A stretch of DNA of 64,000 nt, from assembly GCF_900113955.1 (NCBI RefSeq), contig NZ_FORH01000003.1:310001-374000 (forward strand), read 5' to 3'. Shown here in pieces: positions 28,570 through 36,931 of this stretch. Position numbers and translations under genes: made by a program. Source of the DNA: Celeribacter neptunius (lineage in GTDB: Bacteria; Pseudomonadota; Alphaproteobacteria; Rhodobacterales; Rhodobacteraceae). The notes under the pieces were generated by a model, which had not been told where the DNA came from, did no database searches, and saw only the letters and a list, made by a program, of their open reading frames with translations. Positions within the stretch are counted from its first letter, which is position 1; each line of letters starts with the position of its first letter.

Positions 28570-31500
28570 TCACCTGCTGCCCCGACGCATATCATCCAGC
28601 ACCGCATAGAAGGCCGGCAACACCATCAACACAAGCACCGTCGCGGTCAGGAGACCGAAGACGACCGCGATCACCAGCGGCTTGAGAGTCTGCGCCTGGG
28701 TCGAGGTCTCGAGCAGAAGCGGCGCCATACCGATGATGGTGGTCGTGACCGAGACGAAGATCGGCCGAAACCGGGCGCGCACGGCCTCCCCGGCGGCATC
28801 CCTGGCCGGTAATCCTTCGGCGCGGCGGACCTTGATCACCCCGACGAGAAGGATTGCGTTGTTCACGACAATTCCGGCCAGGGACGCCGCGCCCACCAGA
28901 GATGGCATCGAGATATTGTAACCCATCAGCACATGACCCCAGATCACCCCCAGAAACGCCAGCGGAATGGTGAGCATCACGATCAGAGGCTCGGCATAGT
29001 TGCGGAACTGGAAGCTGAGCACGACGTAAACACCGACCAGCCCGATCAGAAAGCCCCGCAGGATCGAGCGGACGGTTTCCGCGGAACTCGCGGCCTGTCC
29101 ACCGATCTCGAAACCGAGACCGGGCGTCGCGGCGGTGAGACTCGGCAGGAAATCTGCGGCCAGCCGGGCGGTGATCACGTCGGCATTGCCGATACGCCCG
29201 TCCACATCTGCGGCGATGGTCAAGCTGCGCAGCCCGTCACGGCGGGCGATGCTGCCCCAGCCCCGCGCCTCTGCGAGCGTCGCGACGGAACCCAGTGGTA
29301 CGGTGCCGCCGCCAGGAAGCGCGATCTCGAACTCGGTCAGACCGGCCCGGGTGGCACGGTCTGCGTCGTCCAACCGAACCTCGAGTTCCCAGGCCAGATC
29401 GCCACGCCGGATCTCGGAGAGCTGTGTTCCGAGGAAGGCGGCGCGCAACTGGCCCGCAACATCGCTCGCCGTCAGCCCGAGCGCCTCGGCCCCCGGAGAC
29501 AGGCTCAGTTGCAATTCAGGCGTGCCGGGTCTCAGGTCCAGGATCGCGTTCCGGACCCCGGCGTAGGTTTGAAGCTCGGCCAAGGTCGCGCGCCCTGCCG
29601 CCTCGAGTATTGTGAGATCGGCATGGGTCAGACGCAGTTCCACCGCAATCCCCTGCGGACCGATCCCCGGTTCGGTCAGGATCAGCGAGGAGACACCCGG
29701 CAAAGGCCCGATTTCCGCGCGCCACAGGGAGGCGATCTCATCGAGCGTGCTTTTCCGCGTCTCGGCCCCCAGAAGGTCTACTCCGACGGTGGCGACATGG
29801 GCCCCGGCCTCTCCGGCCGACAGGTTGCGTCCCATGCGTGTGATCCGACGGATCACCAGAGGCTGTGCATCGGGTTGCTCTGGCGTGAGGCGCGCGTTCA
29901 CCCGCATGAGAGCCGCCTCCACCTGCGTGACCGCCTCGGATGTGCGTACCAAGGGTGTGCCCGCAGGCAGCATCAGCCGCGCCTCGAGAACATCCCCGTC
30001 GATCTCAGGGATCGCTTCACGCTTGACCACGCCACTGCCGAGCGCACCGGCGGTCAGGATCAGCGCCGCGACGGCCAGCCCCACCACCAGCCACCGCCAG
30101 CGAATTGCGGCATCCGCCAGGCGGCCCACCCCGCGTTCGCGCAGAGCATCGAACCCGGCATCGAAGCGGCGCCGAAAGCCCGAGGGAGCCGTCTCTTTCA
30201 CGCCCCCCTTCAGGTGATGCGGCAGAATCAGAAAGGCCTCGATCAGCGACGCGGCCAGAGCGGCCAGAAGCACGACCGGCAGGACCTCCAGCACGGCCCC
30301 CAGTTCGCCGGCAAGAAAGGCCAGCGGCAGGAACACGGCCAATGTGGTGAGAAAGGACGAGATGACACCGGGGGCCACGGCGGCGACCCCGGCGGCCACG
30401 GTCTCGACCGTTGCCCCCTTGGCAGCATGGACGGCGATCGAATCCGCGATCACGATTGAATCGTCCATCACGATCCCGATCGCCATGAGCAAGGCCACCA
30501 GCGTCATCATGTTCAGGCTGAGCCCGCTCAGCGCCATCCAGGCAAAGGCACCTGCGAATGCCACCGGCAGACCCATCGCCGCCCAGACCGCGAACCCGGG
30601 CCGGAAAAACAGGCTCATCACGATGACGACCAGCACGAGGCCGATCACCCCGTTCTGCACCAGCATCAACAGGCGATCGCGGATGATGGATGTCACATCC
30701 TGCACCACCTCGATCCTGATCGTGTCGGGCAGGATGCGCGTCTGTTCGGCGACCAGCGCCGTGACGTCATCGAGCACATGCAGCGCGTCGGCGTCGAGCG
30801 TCTTGGCAACGTCGATCAGGATCGCCGGGGCGCCATCGACAAAGGCGCGATCGTGGGCCGGATCAAAACTTTCCTCGATCACGGCCACATCGCCCAAGGT
30901 CAGGCTTGCGCCATTGGGCAACACCAGCACCGGGATCGCGGCGAGCGAGGCCACCGTGTCCCGCTCGGCGATGAGGCGCAGCGTCAGATCCGCCCCGGCC
31001 CCTTCCAGCGTCCCGGCGGGCAAGTCGATGTTCTGCGCGACGATAACATTCGCCAATGTCGCGGGCGTCAGCCCATGGCTTGACAGAACCGCGTCTTGCA
31101 CGGACACGCTGAACATCCGCGTCCCGAGACCCGAACGGATCGCCGTGGCGACGCCGGGCAGCGCAGACAGGCGGTCTGACAGACCTTCCGCGTAACGGTC
31201 CAGCTCGGCCAGAGGAAGCGCACCCGAGACCGCGACGGACGTCACCGGATCGGTCCGATGCAACTCTCGAGTAATGGCAGGATCGGCGCTTTCCGGGAAA
31301 GTGTCGATTGCCGACACCTCGGTGCGCAGGGAATTGACAAAACGCAGGGCGTCATTGCCCGGCGCCATCGTCGCCACGGCACGCGCACGACCGGTCTGCG
31401 CCGTGCATGTGAACGTCTCCAGCCCCTCGACGGGCTGCACACCATCCCAAAGCGGTGCACAGATCGCGCTTTCGACGTCAGCAGCAGAGGCGCCGCGCCA

Positions 31501-31644
31501 GGGCACCGTGATCTCGGCCTCGACGGCGCGAAAATCGGGAAAGGTCTCCCGCAGCAGGCCGGGCGCCGCCAGGACACCCGCGGCCAGGAACAAAAGTAGC
31601 AGGAGATTCCCTGCCGTCGGATGCCCGGTGAACCAGCGGATCAT
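28570..31644 (-). CDS. RND-family efflux permease
   Basis: This 1024-residue inner-membrane transporter of the HAE-type RND family has the classical layout of 12 helices and two large periplasmic loops. The transmembrane proton-relay motif LLMAIGIVMDDSIVIADS and the duplicated helix block near the C-terminus (SMPSLVGAASLAGIVVNNAILLVGV) are clear. It overlaps the membrane-fusion gene by 4 nt, so the two form a pump that would need an outer-membrane factor not encoded here. Substrate is unknown. It separates the nir/nor and nos gene blocks and has no FNR-type box of its own. Confidence 0.92.
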   Translation of the reverse strand: MIRWFTGHPTAGNLLLLLFLAAGVLAAPGLLRETFPDFRAVEAEITVPWRGASAADVESAICAPLWDGVQPVEGLETFTCTAQTGRARAVATMAPGNDALRFVNSLRTEVSAIDTFPESADPAITRELHRTDPVTSVAVSGALPLAELDRYAEGLSDRLSALPGVATAIRSGLGTRMFSVSVQDAVLSSHGLTPATLANVIVAQNIDLPAGTLEGAGADLTLRLIAERDTVASLAAIPVLVLPNGASLTLGDVAVIEESFDPAHDRAFVDGAPAILIDVAKTLDADALHVLDDVTALVAEQTRILPDTIRIEVVQDVTSIIRDRLLMLVQNGVIGLVLVVIVMSLFFRPGFAVWAAMGLPVAFAGAFAWMALSGLSLNMMTLVALLMAIGIVMDDSIVIADSIAVHAAKGATVETVAAGVAAVAPGVISSFLTTLAVFLPLAFLAGELGAVLEVLPVVLLAALAASLIEAFLILPHHLKGGVKETAPSGFRRRFDAGFDALRERGVGRLADAAIRWRWLVVGLAVAALILTAGALGSGVVKREAIPEIDGDVLEARLMLPAGTPLVRTSEAVTQVEAALMRVNARLTPEQPDAQPLVIRRITRMGRNLSAGEAGAHVATVGVDLLGAETRKSTLDEIASLWRAEIGPLPGVSSLILTEPGIGPQGIAVELRLTHADLTILEAAGRATLAELQTYAGVRNAILDLRPGTPELQLSLSPGAEALGLTASDVAGQLRAAFLGTQLSEIRRGDLAWELEVRLDDADRATRAGLTEFEIALPGGGTVPLGSVATLAEARGWGSIARRDGLRSLTIAADVDGRIGNADVITARLAADFLPSLTAATPGLGFEIGGQAASSAETVRSILRGFLIGLVGVYVVLSFQFRNYAEPLIVMLTIPLAFLGVIWGHVLMGYNISMPSLVGAASLAGIVVNNAILLVGVIKVRRAEGLPARDAAGEAVRARFRPIFVSVTTTIIGMAPLLLETSTQAQTLKPLVIAVVFGLLTATVLVLMVLPAFYAVLDDMRRGSR

Positions 31645-32939
31645 TCCGACACCTCGATGGGCAAGAGCGTCATGCCCGGGATAGCCGGTGCGATGTCGTC
31701 AAGGACCACGCGGTCACCTGGGGCCAGCCCATCGGCAATCACCACCTGCCCATCCTGGGCAAAGGCGACGGTAACGGTGCGCAATTCCAACAGGTTATCG
31801 GGCCCCGCAACACGCACCCTCCCGGCATGCAGGGCCGCCTCGGGGATCACGACGACGCCGTTTCGCGCGCCCCCCGTGAAATCAAGCTGGACCTGCATAT
31901 TGGGCAGCAGCGGCAGGCGGAGGGGCGGATCTGCGCCCGCATATGGATCCTCGATCTCGACCACCACGGGCACGGTGCGGGCACGCGGATCGAGGGCGCC
32001 TTCGATCCGGCTGACACGCGCAGGCCAGACCTGCGCGATATCCGACAAGGGGCTGAGCGACACGTCGATCTGCGTGGCGGGCAGATCGCGCATCATATCC
32101 TCCAGGGAGATCCCCCCGGACCGATCGGCCACGAGGCGACGAAAGCTGTCGATCGGCAGATGCGCCACGACCTCGGCTGTTGCGATACCATCGGCGCGGA
32201 TCACGACATTGCCCGGCGCGACGGTCTGAAAACGCTCGGCGCCCAGCTCGGTCACGCGCAGATCAAAGGGTGTCGTCAGCGTGGTCCGATCGAGCGATCT
32301 GCGCGCGCCGTCGCGCGCCGCCCGGGTACGGGCGATCTGCGCCGCGATCCGCGTCTCGCGCGACGGCATGAGGGCAAGCGCGTTTTCCAATTCCGCCACT
32401 GTGCGGCGGGCCAGAAGGGTGGCGCGCTCGGCCTCGTCCAGACGGGCCTGTGGAACCGTCCCCTGTTCCGTCAACCGGCGGGTTCGGTCCAGATCTCCCT
32501 CGGCCAGCGCCAGCCTTTCGCGTTCCAGCTCGAGAATGCGACCGGTATTGGCGCTCTCCGCTGACAGTTGCGCGGCCTCGGAGGCGAGGGCGTCGAGATC
32601 GGCCTCCGCCTGCGCCAGCGCAAGTTCGTAATCCGTCGGGTCGATGCGCAGCACCTCTGTCCCCGCCGCAAACAGGCGGCCCGGTTCCAGTTCGGGATGA
32701 CGCCAGATCACTTCGCCCTGCACCTCGGCCACGGCGACCCAGGTGTCGGCGGCGCGCAGGTTGCCCCAGGCGGTGGCGGTGGGACGGATGTCTTCCGCAG
32801 AGACCGTGCGCACACGGACAGGCTGCGCGGGGATATCGCCTTCGATCTGCGCGGGGCCGGGCGCCGATGAAATCATCCAGACCGCCGCGACGATCGCAAG
32901 CGCAACGGGAGGCACGGCGAGGAGAGGCGCGAGACGCAT
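31641..32939 (-). CDS. RND efflux membrane fusion protein (HlyD/AcrA type)
   Basis: This 432-residue periplasmic adaptor has an N-terminal membrane segment (LLAVPPVALAIVAAVWMIS). Then come a lipoyl/barrel half-domain (TAWGNLRAADTWVAVAEVQGEVIW), an alpha-helical coiled-coil hairpin rich in Ala/Glu/Arg (roughly residues 100-230) and C-terminal beta-barrel and membrane-proximal parts. The ATG at 32939 has GGAGGG upstream; a longer frame is not needed. It links the permease to an outer-membrane channel. A 59-codon ORF ends 4 nt before its start. Confidence 0.9.
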   Translation of the reverse strand: MRLAPLLAVPPVALAIVAAVWMISSAPGPAQIEGDIPAQPVRVRTVSAEDIRPTATAWGNLRAADTWVAVAEVQGEVIWRHPELEPGRLFAAGTEVLRIDPTDYELALAQAEADLDALASEAAQLSAESANTGRILELERERLALAEGDLDRTRRLTEQGTVPQARLDEAERATLLARRTVAELENALALMPSRETRIAAQIARTRAARDGARRSLDRTTLTTPFDLRVTELGAERFQTVAPGNVVIRADGIATAEVVAHLPIDSFRRLVADRSGGISLEDMMRDLPATQIDVSLSPLSDIAQVWPARVSRIEGALDPRARTVPVVVEIEDPYAGADPPLRLPLLPNMQVQLDFTGGARNGVVVIPEAALHAGRVRVAGPDNLLELRTVTVAFAQDGQVVIADGLAPGDRVVLDDIAPAIPGMTLLPIEVSE

Positions 32940-32943
32940 GGCC

Positions 32944-33123
32944 TCAGCCCTCCGCCCGGCGCATCCGCGCCAGAATGCCGTCGCGCCGGACGAACCGGGC
33001 GACCTGAAGATGCAGGGCCTCGAGGACATGGAGGCGGGCAGGAAGGACGATCAGCGCGAAGGCCTGCCAGTGCAGCGCAATCTGCGGGCGGGAATGGCCG
33101 GTCGGGACGGTCTCGGAGAACAT
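32944..33123 (-). CDS. Small ORF leading the efflux operon
   Basis: This 59-codon ORF begins MFSETVPTGHSRPQIALHW and ends RRDGILARMRRAEG, with the stop 4 nt before the membrane-fusion start. Codon third positions are strongly GC-rich, as in the real genes around it, and the spacing suggests translational coupling. The product is basic at the C-terminus with a short hydrophobic centre (FALIVLPARLHVLEAL). I do not recognise it. It could be a leader peptide, an amphipathic small protein or a chance ORF. Confidence 0.4.
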   Translation of the reverse strand: MFSETVPTGHSRPQIALHWQAFALIVLPARLHVLEALHLQVARFVRRDGILARMRRAEG

Positions 33124-33186
33124 GGCGGGGCCTTTCTGTCGGACCTATCCGACTCGGACTCGAGGTTGCGAGTGGTCAAACTATAT

Positions 33187-33206
33187 GTTAGTAAGCTATA
33201 ACTAAC
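33187..33206. promoter_or_regulatory. Palindromic operator between efflux operon and tetR gene
   Basis: GTTAGT and ACTAAC form inverted arms separated by 8 bases, in an AT-rich patch just upstream of the TetR-family gene and 64 nt before the small ORF that leads the efflux operon. The position and symmetry suit binding by the adjacent TetR-type repressor. Confidence 0.65.
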
Positions 33207-33219
33207 AAGAGGGGCAGAG

Positions 33220-33843
33220 ATGACCGGTCGCCAGAGCACAAAGGACCGAAAGGCACAAATCGTGACCGAAGTGTTGCGGCTGGCCGATGAAATCGGGCCG
33301 GACCGTCTCAGTACAACGGATGTGGCCAAGGCCGTCGGGCTCAGCCAGCCGGCGGTCTTTCGGCATTTCCCGACCAAGAGCGCATTGTGGCTGGCCGTGG
33401 CCGAAGACACCGCGGCGCGCCTGCGCGAAAGCTGGGCCGCCGCCGAGGCGCAAGCCGCCGAACCGCAGGCGCGCCTGAAAGCGTTGATCCGGGCACAATT
33501 GAGCGCCGTCGCCGGCACACCTGCCCTGCCCTCGATCCTGTTTTCGCGCGAATTGCAGGTGGAAAATACAGCGCTGCGGGAGGTGTTTCACGGGCTTCTC
33601 GCTTCGTTCCAGCAACGTCTTGTCACAGCGCTCCGGGATCAACAGGCTGCAGGCCTTCTGCAGCGCGAGGTCGCGGCCGAAGATGTCGCGATACTGTTGA
33701 CCTCTCTGGTGCAAGGCGTCGCGATCCGCTGGACCTTGGGCGCGCGCGGCTTTCCCCTTGTCGAGGAAGGGCTGCGGCTTTTCGATCTTCAGATGGCACT
33801 CTTGCGCACGCAGGAGGATGTTTCCGATGGGCACATCCAATAA
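33220..33843 (+). CDS. TetR-family transcriptional regulator of the efflux operon
   Basis: This 207-residue regulator has an N-terminal helix-turn-helix (LSTTDVAKAVGLSQPAVFRHFPTKSALWLAVAE, residues about 28-60) and an all-helical ligand-binding domain. It is transcribed divergently from the RND pump genes with a palindrome in the gap, the usual arrangement for local repression. AGAGGGG lies just upstream of the ATG. The following membrane-protein gene starts inside its last 17 nt, so both are probably made from one transcript. Its ligand is unknown. Confidence 0.88.
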   Translation: MTGRQSTKDRKAQIVTEVLRLADEIGPDRLSTTDVAKAVGLSQPAVFRHFPTKSALWLAVAEDTAARLRESWAAAEAQAAEPQARLKALIRAQLSAVAGTPALPSILFSRELQVENTALREVFHGLLASFQQRLVTALRDQQAAGLLQREVAAEDVAILLTSLVQGVAIRWTLGARGFPLVEEGLRLFDLQMALLRTQEDVSDGHIQ

Positions 33844-34213
33844 GGCCCGCCGCGTTGCGGGTCTCATCGCGATCGGTTTTGGCGCACTCTCACTCATCTC
33901 GGGTGGCACCACACTGCTTGGCGGGCTCGACATGGGGCGGGTCGTTCCCGTCGTACTCTGGTTCAACACGCTGGCAGGGATGGCCTATATCGCGGCCGGC
34001 CTTGCGCTCTGGCGCGGCAGGCGATGGGCCTTTGCCCTGTCACTCACCATATTTGCGGCAACATTGCTGGTCTTTGCGATCTTTGGTCTGCACATCGCAC
34101 AGGGCGGCGCATTCGAGATGCGGACCGTCCTCGCGATGACCTTGCGCTGCGCGATCTGGGGCATGATCGCATGTCTGGCGCATCAAATCCGAGTGACACC
34201 TCCCCGTGGATAG
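33827..34213 (+). CDS. Small membrane protein of unknown function
   Basis: This 128-residue protein has four predicted transmembrane helices: AGLIAIGFGALSLISGG, VVLWFNTLAGMAYIAAGLAL, WAFALSLTIFAATLLVFAIFGL and LAMTLRCAIWGMIACLAH. The ATG is preceded by AGGAGG within the end of the TetR gene, so it is translationally coupled to it. I do not recognise a named family. Its place suggests a link to the efflux system, for instance membrane stress, but nothing in the sequence shows that. Confidence 0.75.
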   Translation: MGTSNKARRVAGLIAIGFGALSLISGGTTLLGGLDMGRVVPVVLWFNTLAGMAYIAAGLALWRGRRWAFALSLTIFAATLLVFAIFGLHIAQGGAFEMRTVLAMTLRCAIWGMIACLAHQIRVTPPRG

Positions 34214-34251
34214 GGGCGCGGAGGAGCAATCCCTCGCTCGGGCGGTGTGAG

Positions 34252-34287
34252 TTCAGGCCCTGTTTCAGGCCTCATTTCAGGCCCCGG
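34252..34287. repeat. Three tandem 12-bp repeats
   Basis: TTCAGGCC occurs three times at an exact 12-bp period (34252, 34264, 34276), each followed by four variable bases. It lies in the 263-bp gap between the small membrane protein and the PepSY gene, which otherwise shows no ORF I can support. Confidence 0.6.
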
Positions 34288-34476
34288 AGCCATCTGCTCG
34301 GCGCCATCAGCCAGCACAGGGTCAGCCAACAGGGCAAGACATCCGCACGACGGCCTCACCTGCCGCGTTCAACCTGACGACAAACTGACAGTGGCGATCA
34401 GGCTGATATCAGGCGGCATGGTGCAAAAGGGGGCATCGGCGGCCATGGAGGCTGCCACCCAATCTGGAGACACCGT

Positions 34477-34791
34477 ATGAGACGCACCATCCTTTTCACC
34501 GCATCACTGGCCACCGCGGCCGGTCTTTTCGCACTCGGCGCGACCGCGCAGCAACAGGCCGGCAGCGGCCCGGTACCGACGCCTATGAGCATCGCCGAGA
34601 TCGCCACGCTGCTGGAAGGCCAGGGCTATACCGTTCGCGAGATCGAATTCGAACGTGACCGCTACGACGTCGAGATGATCGACGGCGCGGGCCGGCGGAT
34701 CGAAGCCTACCTGGACCCGCTGACGGGCGAGGTTCTTCCTTACCGCGATGGTCACGACGATGATGATCGCTACAAACGCTATGACGACTGA
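34477..34791 (+). CDS. PepSY-domain secreted protein
   Basis: This 104-residue protein has a signal peptide (ending GATAQQQ) followed by a PepSY-type domain: IAEIATLLEGQGYTVREIEFERDRYDVEMIDGAGRRIEAYLDPLTGEVL. The C-terminus is very acidic and charged (GHDDDDRYKRYDD). PepSY domains in the periplasm are thought to modulate proteases or sense envelope conditions, sometimes with two-component systems. GGAGA precedes the ATG. It stands alone, with hairpins downstream, and has no clear tie to its neighbours. Confidence 0.82.
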   Translation: MRRTILFTASLATAAGLFALGATAQQQAGSGPVPTPMSIAEIATLLEGQGYTVREIEFERDRYDVEMIDGAGRRIEAYLDPLTGEVLPYRDGHDDDDRYKRYDD

Positions 34792-34811
34792 TCGCCGAGA
34801 CGATTGACTTC

Positions 34812-34853
34812 GGCACCCTGCGGATCCGGGCTTTCCCGATCCGCATCGGTGCC
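34812..34853. terminator. Hairpin after the PepSY gene
   Basis: An interrupted stem, GGCACC with GGTGCC outside and TGCGGATC with GATCCGCA inside, lies 20 nt after the PepSY stop. There is no T-run, so termination is uncertain. Confidence 0.45.
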
Positions 34854-34910
34854 TGAGGCCTGTTGGCGGACTGAACCACAGGTATCTGCGACAGATCTCA
34901 GCCAATATAG

Positions 34911-34937
34911 GAAACAGCCGCGATTTGCGGCTGTTTC
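34911..34937. terminator. Strong hairpin between convergent PepSY and cytochrome c genes
   Basis: An 11-bp perfect stem (GAAACAGCCGC with its complement) around a 5-base loop sits between two converging genes. It can act in either direction and probably ends the nos operon transcript. Confidence 0.55.
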
Positions 34938-35012
34938 GGGTTTCGGACGCTATCGCCAGGGGCCGCTCGGGCGCCCCCTTTGCACCTGTATGTCGCGCGA
35001 AACCCGCGCGCC

Positions 35013-35423
35013 TCAACCGCTGACAGAAGCCAGATAGGCGGCCATATCCTCGGCGCCCTTGCGATGTTTATAGGTCATCTTGGTCTTGGCTTTCGCGTCA
35101 CCGGTCACATCCGCCAGGAACGCTTTCGGGTCTTGAATATAGGTCGCGATACTTTCTTCGTCCCAGACGAGGCCCGCCTCTCCGGCCGCCGCAAGGCTGT
35201 CACCATAGCGGAATCCCTCATAGGTCCCCGCAGTCCGCCCGACGATGCCATAGAGATCCGGACCGGTCTTGCCGCCCTTCTGGATCGCGGTGCCATCCTC
35301 CGCGGTGATCGCGTGACAGGCTTTGCATTTCTTGAAATCGTTCTCGCCCACCGCCGGGTCGCCGGCATGGGCGGCAAGGGACATCATCGGCAGGACCACG
35401 AGCGCAGCGCTCAAAATTCGCAT
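35013..35423 (-). CDS. Class I cytochrome c (c2/c550 type)
   Basis: This 136-residue periplasmic monoheme cytochrome has a signal peptide (MRILSAALVVLPMMSLAAHA), a CKACH heme site near residue 33 and TGPDLYGIVGR. The axial methionine is in KTKMTYK, as in cytochrome c2/c550. Such proteins carry electrons from the bc1 complex to NirS, NorC and NosZ. It starts 30 nt after nosX with no intervening promoter seen, so it is probably the last gene of the nos operon. A direct role as electron donor to NosZ is inference. Confidence 0.9.
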   Translation of the reverse strand: MRILSAALVVLPMMSLAAHAGDPAVGENDFKKCKACHAITAEDGTAIQKGGKTGPDLYGIVGRTAGTYEGFRYGDSLAAAGEAGLVWDEESIATYIQDPKAFLADVTGDAKAKTKMTYKHRKGAEDMAAYLASVSG

Positions 35424-35453
35424 GGGTATGTTCTCCGTATCATGGGTCTTCGG

Positions 35454-36362
35454 TCAGAGGATAAAGCTCTCGAGCCGGCTCTCCTTGACAATGCTCAAGA
35501 GGGTTTCGGCTTCGCTCCGGGTTCGGGTCAGGATCAATCCGGTCGACAGCCCGTCGGCCAGCGCCGCCGAGGGCGCGCTCACCGAGATCTGGCTGACACC
35601 TTGGGCCAGATCGCCAAGACGCGGGTCAAGGATGTGCCCCTGCCCCGGCGCGATTTCCGTCCCGGCAGAGGCCGATGTGGCGATGGCCCGATCCAACAAG
35701 AGCCATTTCCCCGCTTCCCGCGTGATACTCACCGGCCAGCCGCCCCGCCCCGGGCCCATGCCCATCGCCAGGATTTCTCCGGTGTCGATCAGCACGTCGT
35801 CGATGCCGTTCGCCCGCAGCAAAGCCGCCACGCGATCGGCGATATAGCCCTGAGCGATCCCGTTGAGCGTCAGGGCCTGACCGGGGGCCAGTTTCACGCT
35901 TGCGCTGTCGAACCGCAGCCGGTCGAAGCCGATGGCGCGTTTCGCGGCGGCAAGCCGCTCGGGCGCAGGCGCTCGTCCCGCGACCGCCGCCTCGGCGAGC
36001 GCCTGCCAGAGCGGCTGCACGGTTGGATCGAACCGCCCCTCGGTGACATCATGGACCCGCCGACACATCGCGAGACAGTCGAGCAATTCAAAGGCCGGAC
36101 CGTCCAGTCGCCCGGCGCGGTTCAACCGCGACAGTTCGGACCTCCGGTCGTAGAGGCTGAACACCGCTTCGAGCCGGGAGATTTCCGCCTGCGCCATGCG
36201 CGACAGCCGCGGCGCATCGGGATGATCGAGGATGATCTGCGCCCGCGCCCCAAGGGTGATCCCCTGCCAGCGAAACGCATGTGCCGGGGCCGCAGCGATG
36301 AGGCAGGACGCCGAGGCAATCGTGAGGAAGCGTCGCCGGCCGATTTGCCGTGTCTGTTGCAT
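35454..36362 (-). CDS. nosX: NosX, FAD:protein FMN transferase (ApbE family)
   Basis: This 302-residue ApbE-type protein with a Tat-like signal (GRRRFLTIASASCLIAAAPAHA) covalently attaches FMN to target proteins in the periplasm. In nos operons the target is the flavin-binding domain of NosR. Motifs are EISRLEAVFSLYDRRSELSRLNR, LTLNGIAQGYIADRVAALL and DTGEILAMGMGPGRGGWPVSI. The NosR in this window keeps an SGAT flavinylation site, which supports this partner. It starts 2 nt after nosL. Confidence 0.92.
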   Translation of the reverse strand: MQQTRQIGRRRFLTIASASCLIAAAPAHAFRWQGITLGARAQIILDHPDAPRLSRMAQAEISRLEAVFSLYDRRSELSRLNRAGRLDGPAFELLDCLAMCRRVHDVTEGRFDPTVQPLWQALAEAAVAGRAPAPERLAAAKRAIGFDRLRFDSASVKLAPGQALTLNGIAQGYIADRVAALLRANGIDDVLIDTGEILAMGMGPGRGGWPVSITREAGKWLLLDRAIATSASAGTEIAPGQGHILDPRLGDLAQGVSQISVSAPSAALADGLSTGLILTRTRSEAETLLSIVKESRLESFIL

Positions 36363-36364
36363 GT

Positions 36365-36931
36365 TCAGTTCCCTTTCTGCTTCTGCGCGGACAGAGCGCT
36401 CAGACGCGCTTCGATGTCGGATGTATTCTCGTCTGGGGGTTCAATTTGTCGCCCGTCGGGGCCGAGCGCCTCCGCTGTCGAGATATCCGACAACTCTTTC
36501 AGCCGACCACCGTGGTCGCGGACAAAGGCCTGCGCCGCGCTCGGGTCGGTAAAGGGCACGAACTCCGGTGCCCCCATGCCGCCACGCATATCGGAATCAA
36601 TCACATAGATCGGCTCGGACACCTCGACCCAGCCCCCCGGCGCGTCCCATGTCGCACCGCTCATGTCCTGCACATAGGTCGCCGTCACGGCATAGTTTTG
36701 CTCCGGCATCTGCAGATAGGCGATGGCGTCTCGCACCTGACTGAAAAAGATCGGTGCGGGCATCCCGTCGAGGTGGATCTGCGCCTTCGGCCCGGCATGT
36801 TCGAGCAGGGTCATCTGGCAATAGAAGCCGACCGCTTCCGGCGTCATCTCGACCGGATCGGGGCGCGCCAGCCGGTCATCGCGACAGGCGCCGAGGGCGA
36901 GAACGCTCAGGATCACAACGAGCCATTTCAT
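36365..36931 (-). CDS. nosL: NosL, copper-binding lipoprotein
   Basis: This 188-residue outer-facing lipoprotein has a lipobox at LGAC (VVILSVLALGACRDD). NosL binds Cu(I) and takes part in assembling the CuZ centre of N2O reductase. Methionine and cysteine residues near VGFYCQMTLLEHAGPKAQIHLDG and MSGATWDAPGGWVEVSEPIYVIDSDMRGGMGAPE fit copper binding. It overlaps the nosY stop by ATGA. The C-terminal tail is charged and longer than in many homologues. Confidence 0.93.
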   Translation of the reverse strand: MKWLVVILSVLALGACRDDRLARPDPVEMTPEAVGFYCQMTLLEHAGPKAQIHLDGMPAPIFFSQVRDAIAYLQMPEQNYAVTATYVQDMSGATWDAPGGWVEVSEPIYVIDSDMRGGMGAPEFVPFTDPSAAQAFVRDHGGRLKELSDISTAEALGPDGRQIEPPDENTSDIEARLSALSAQKQKGN

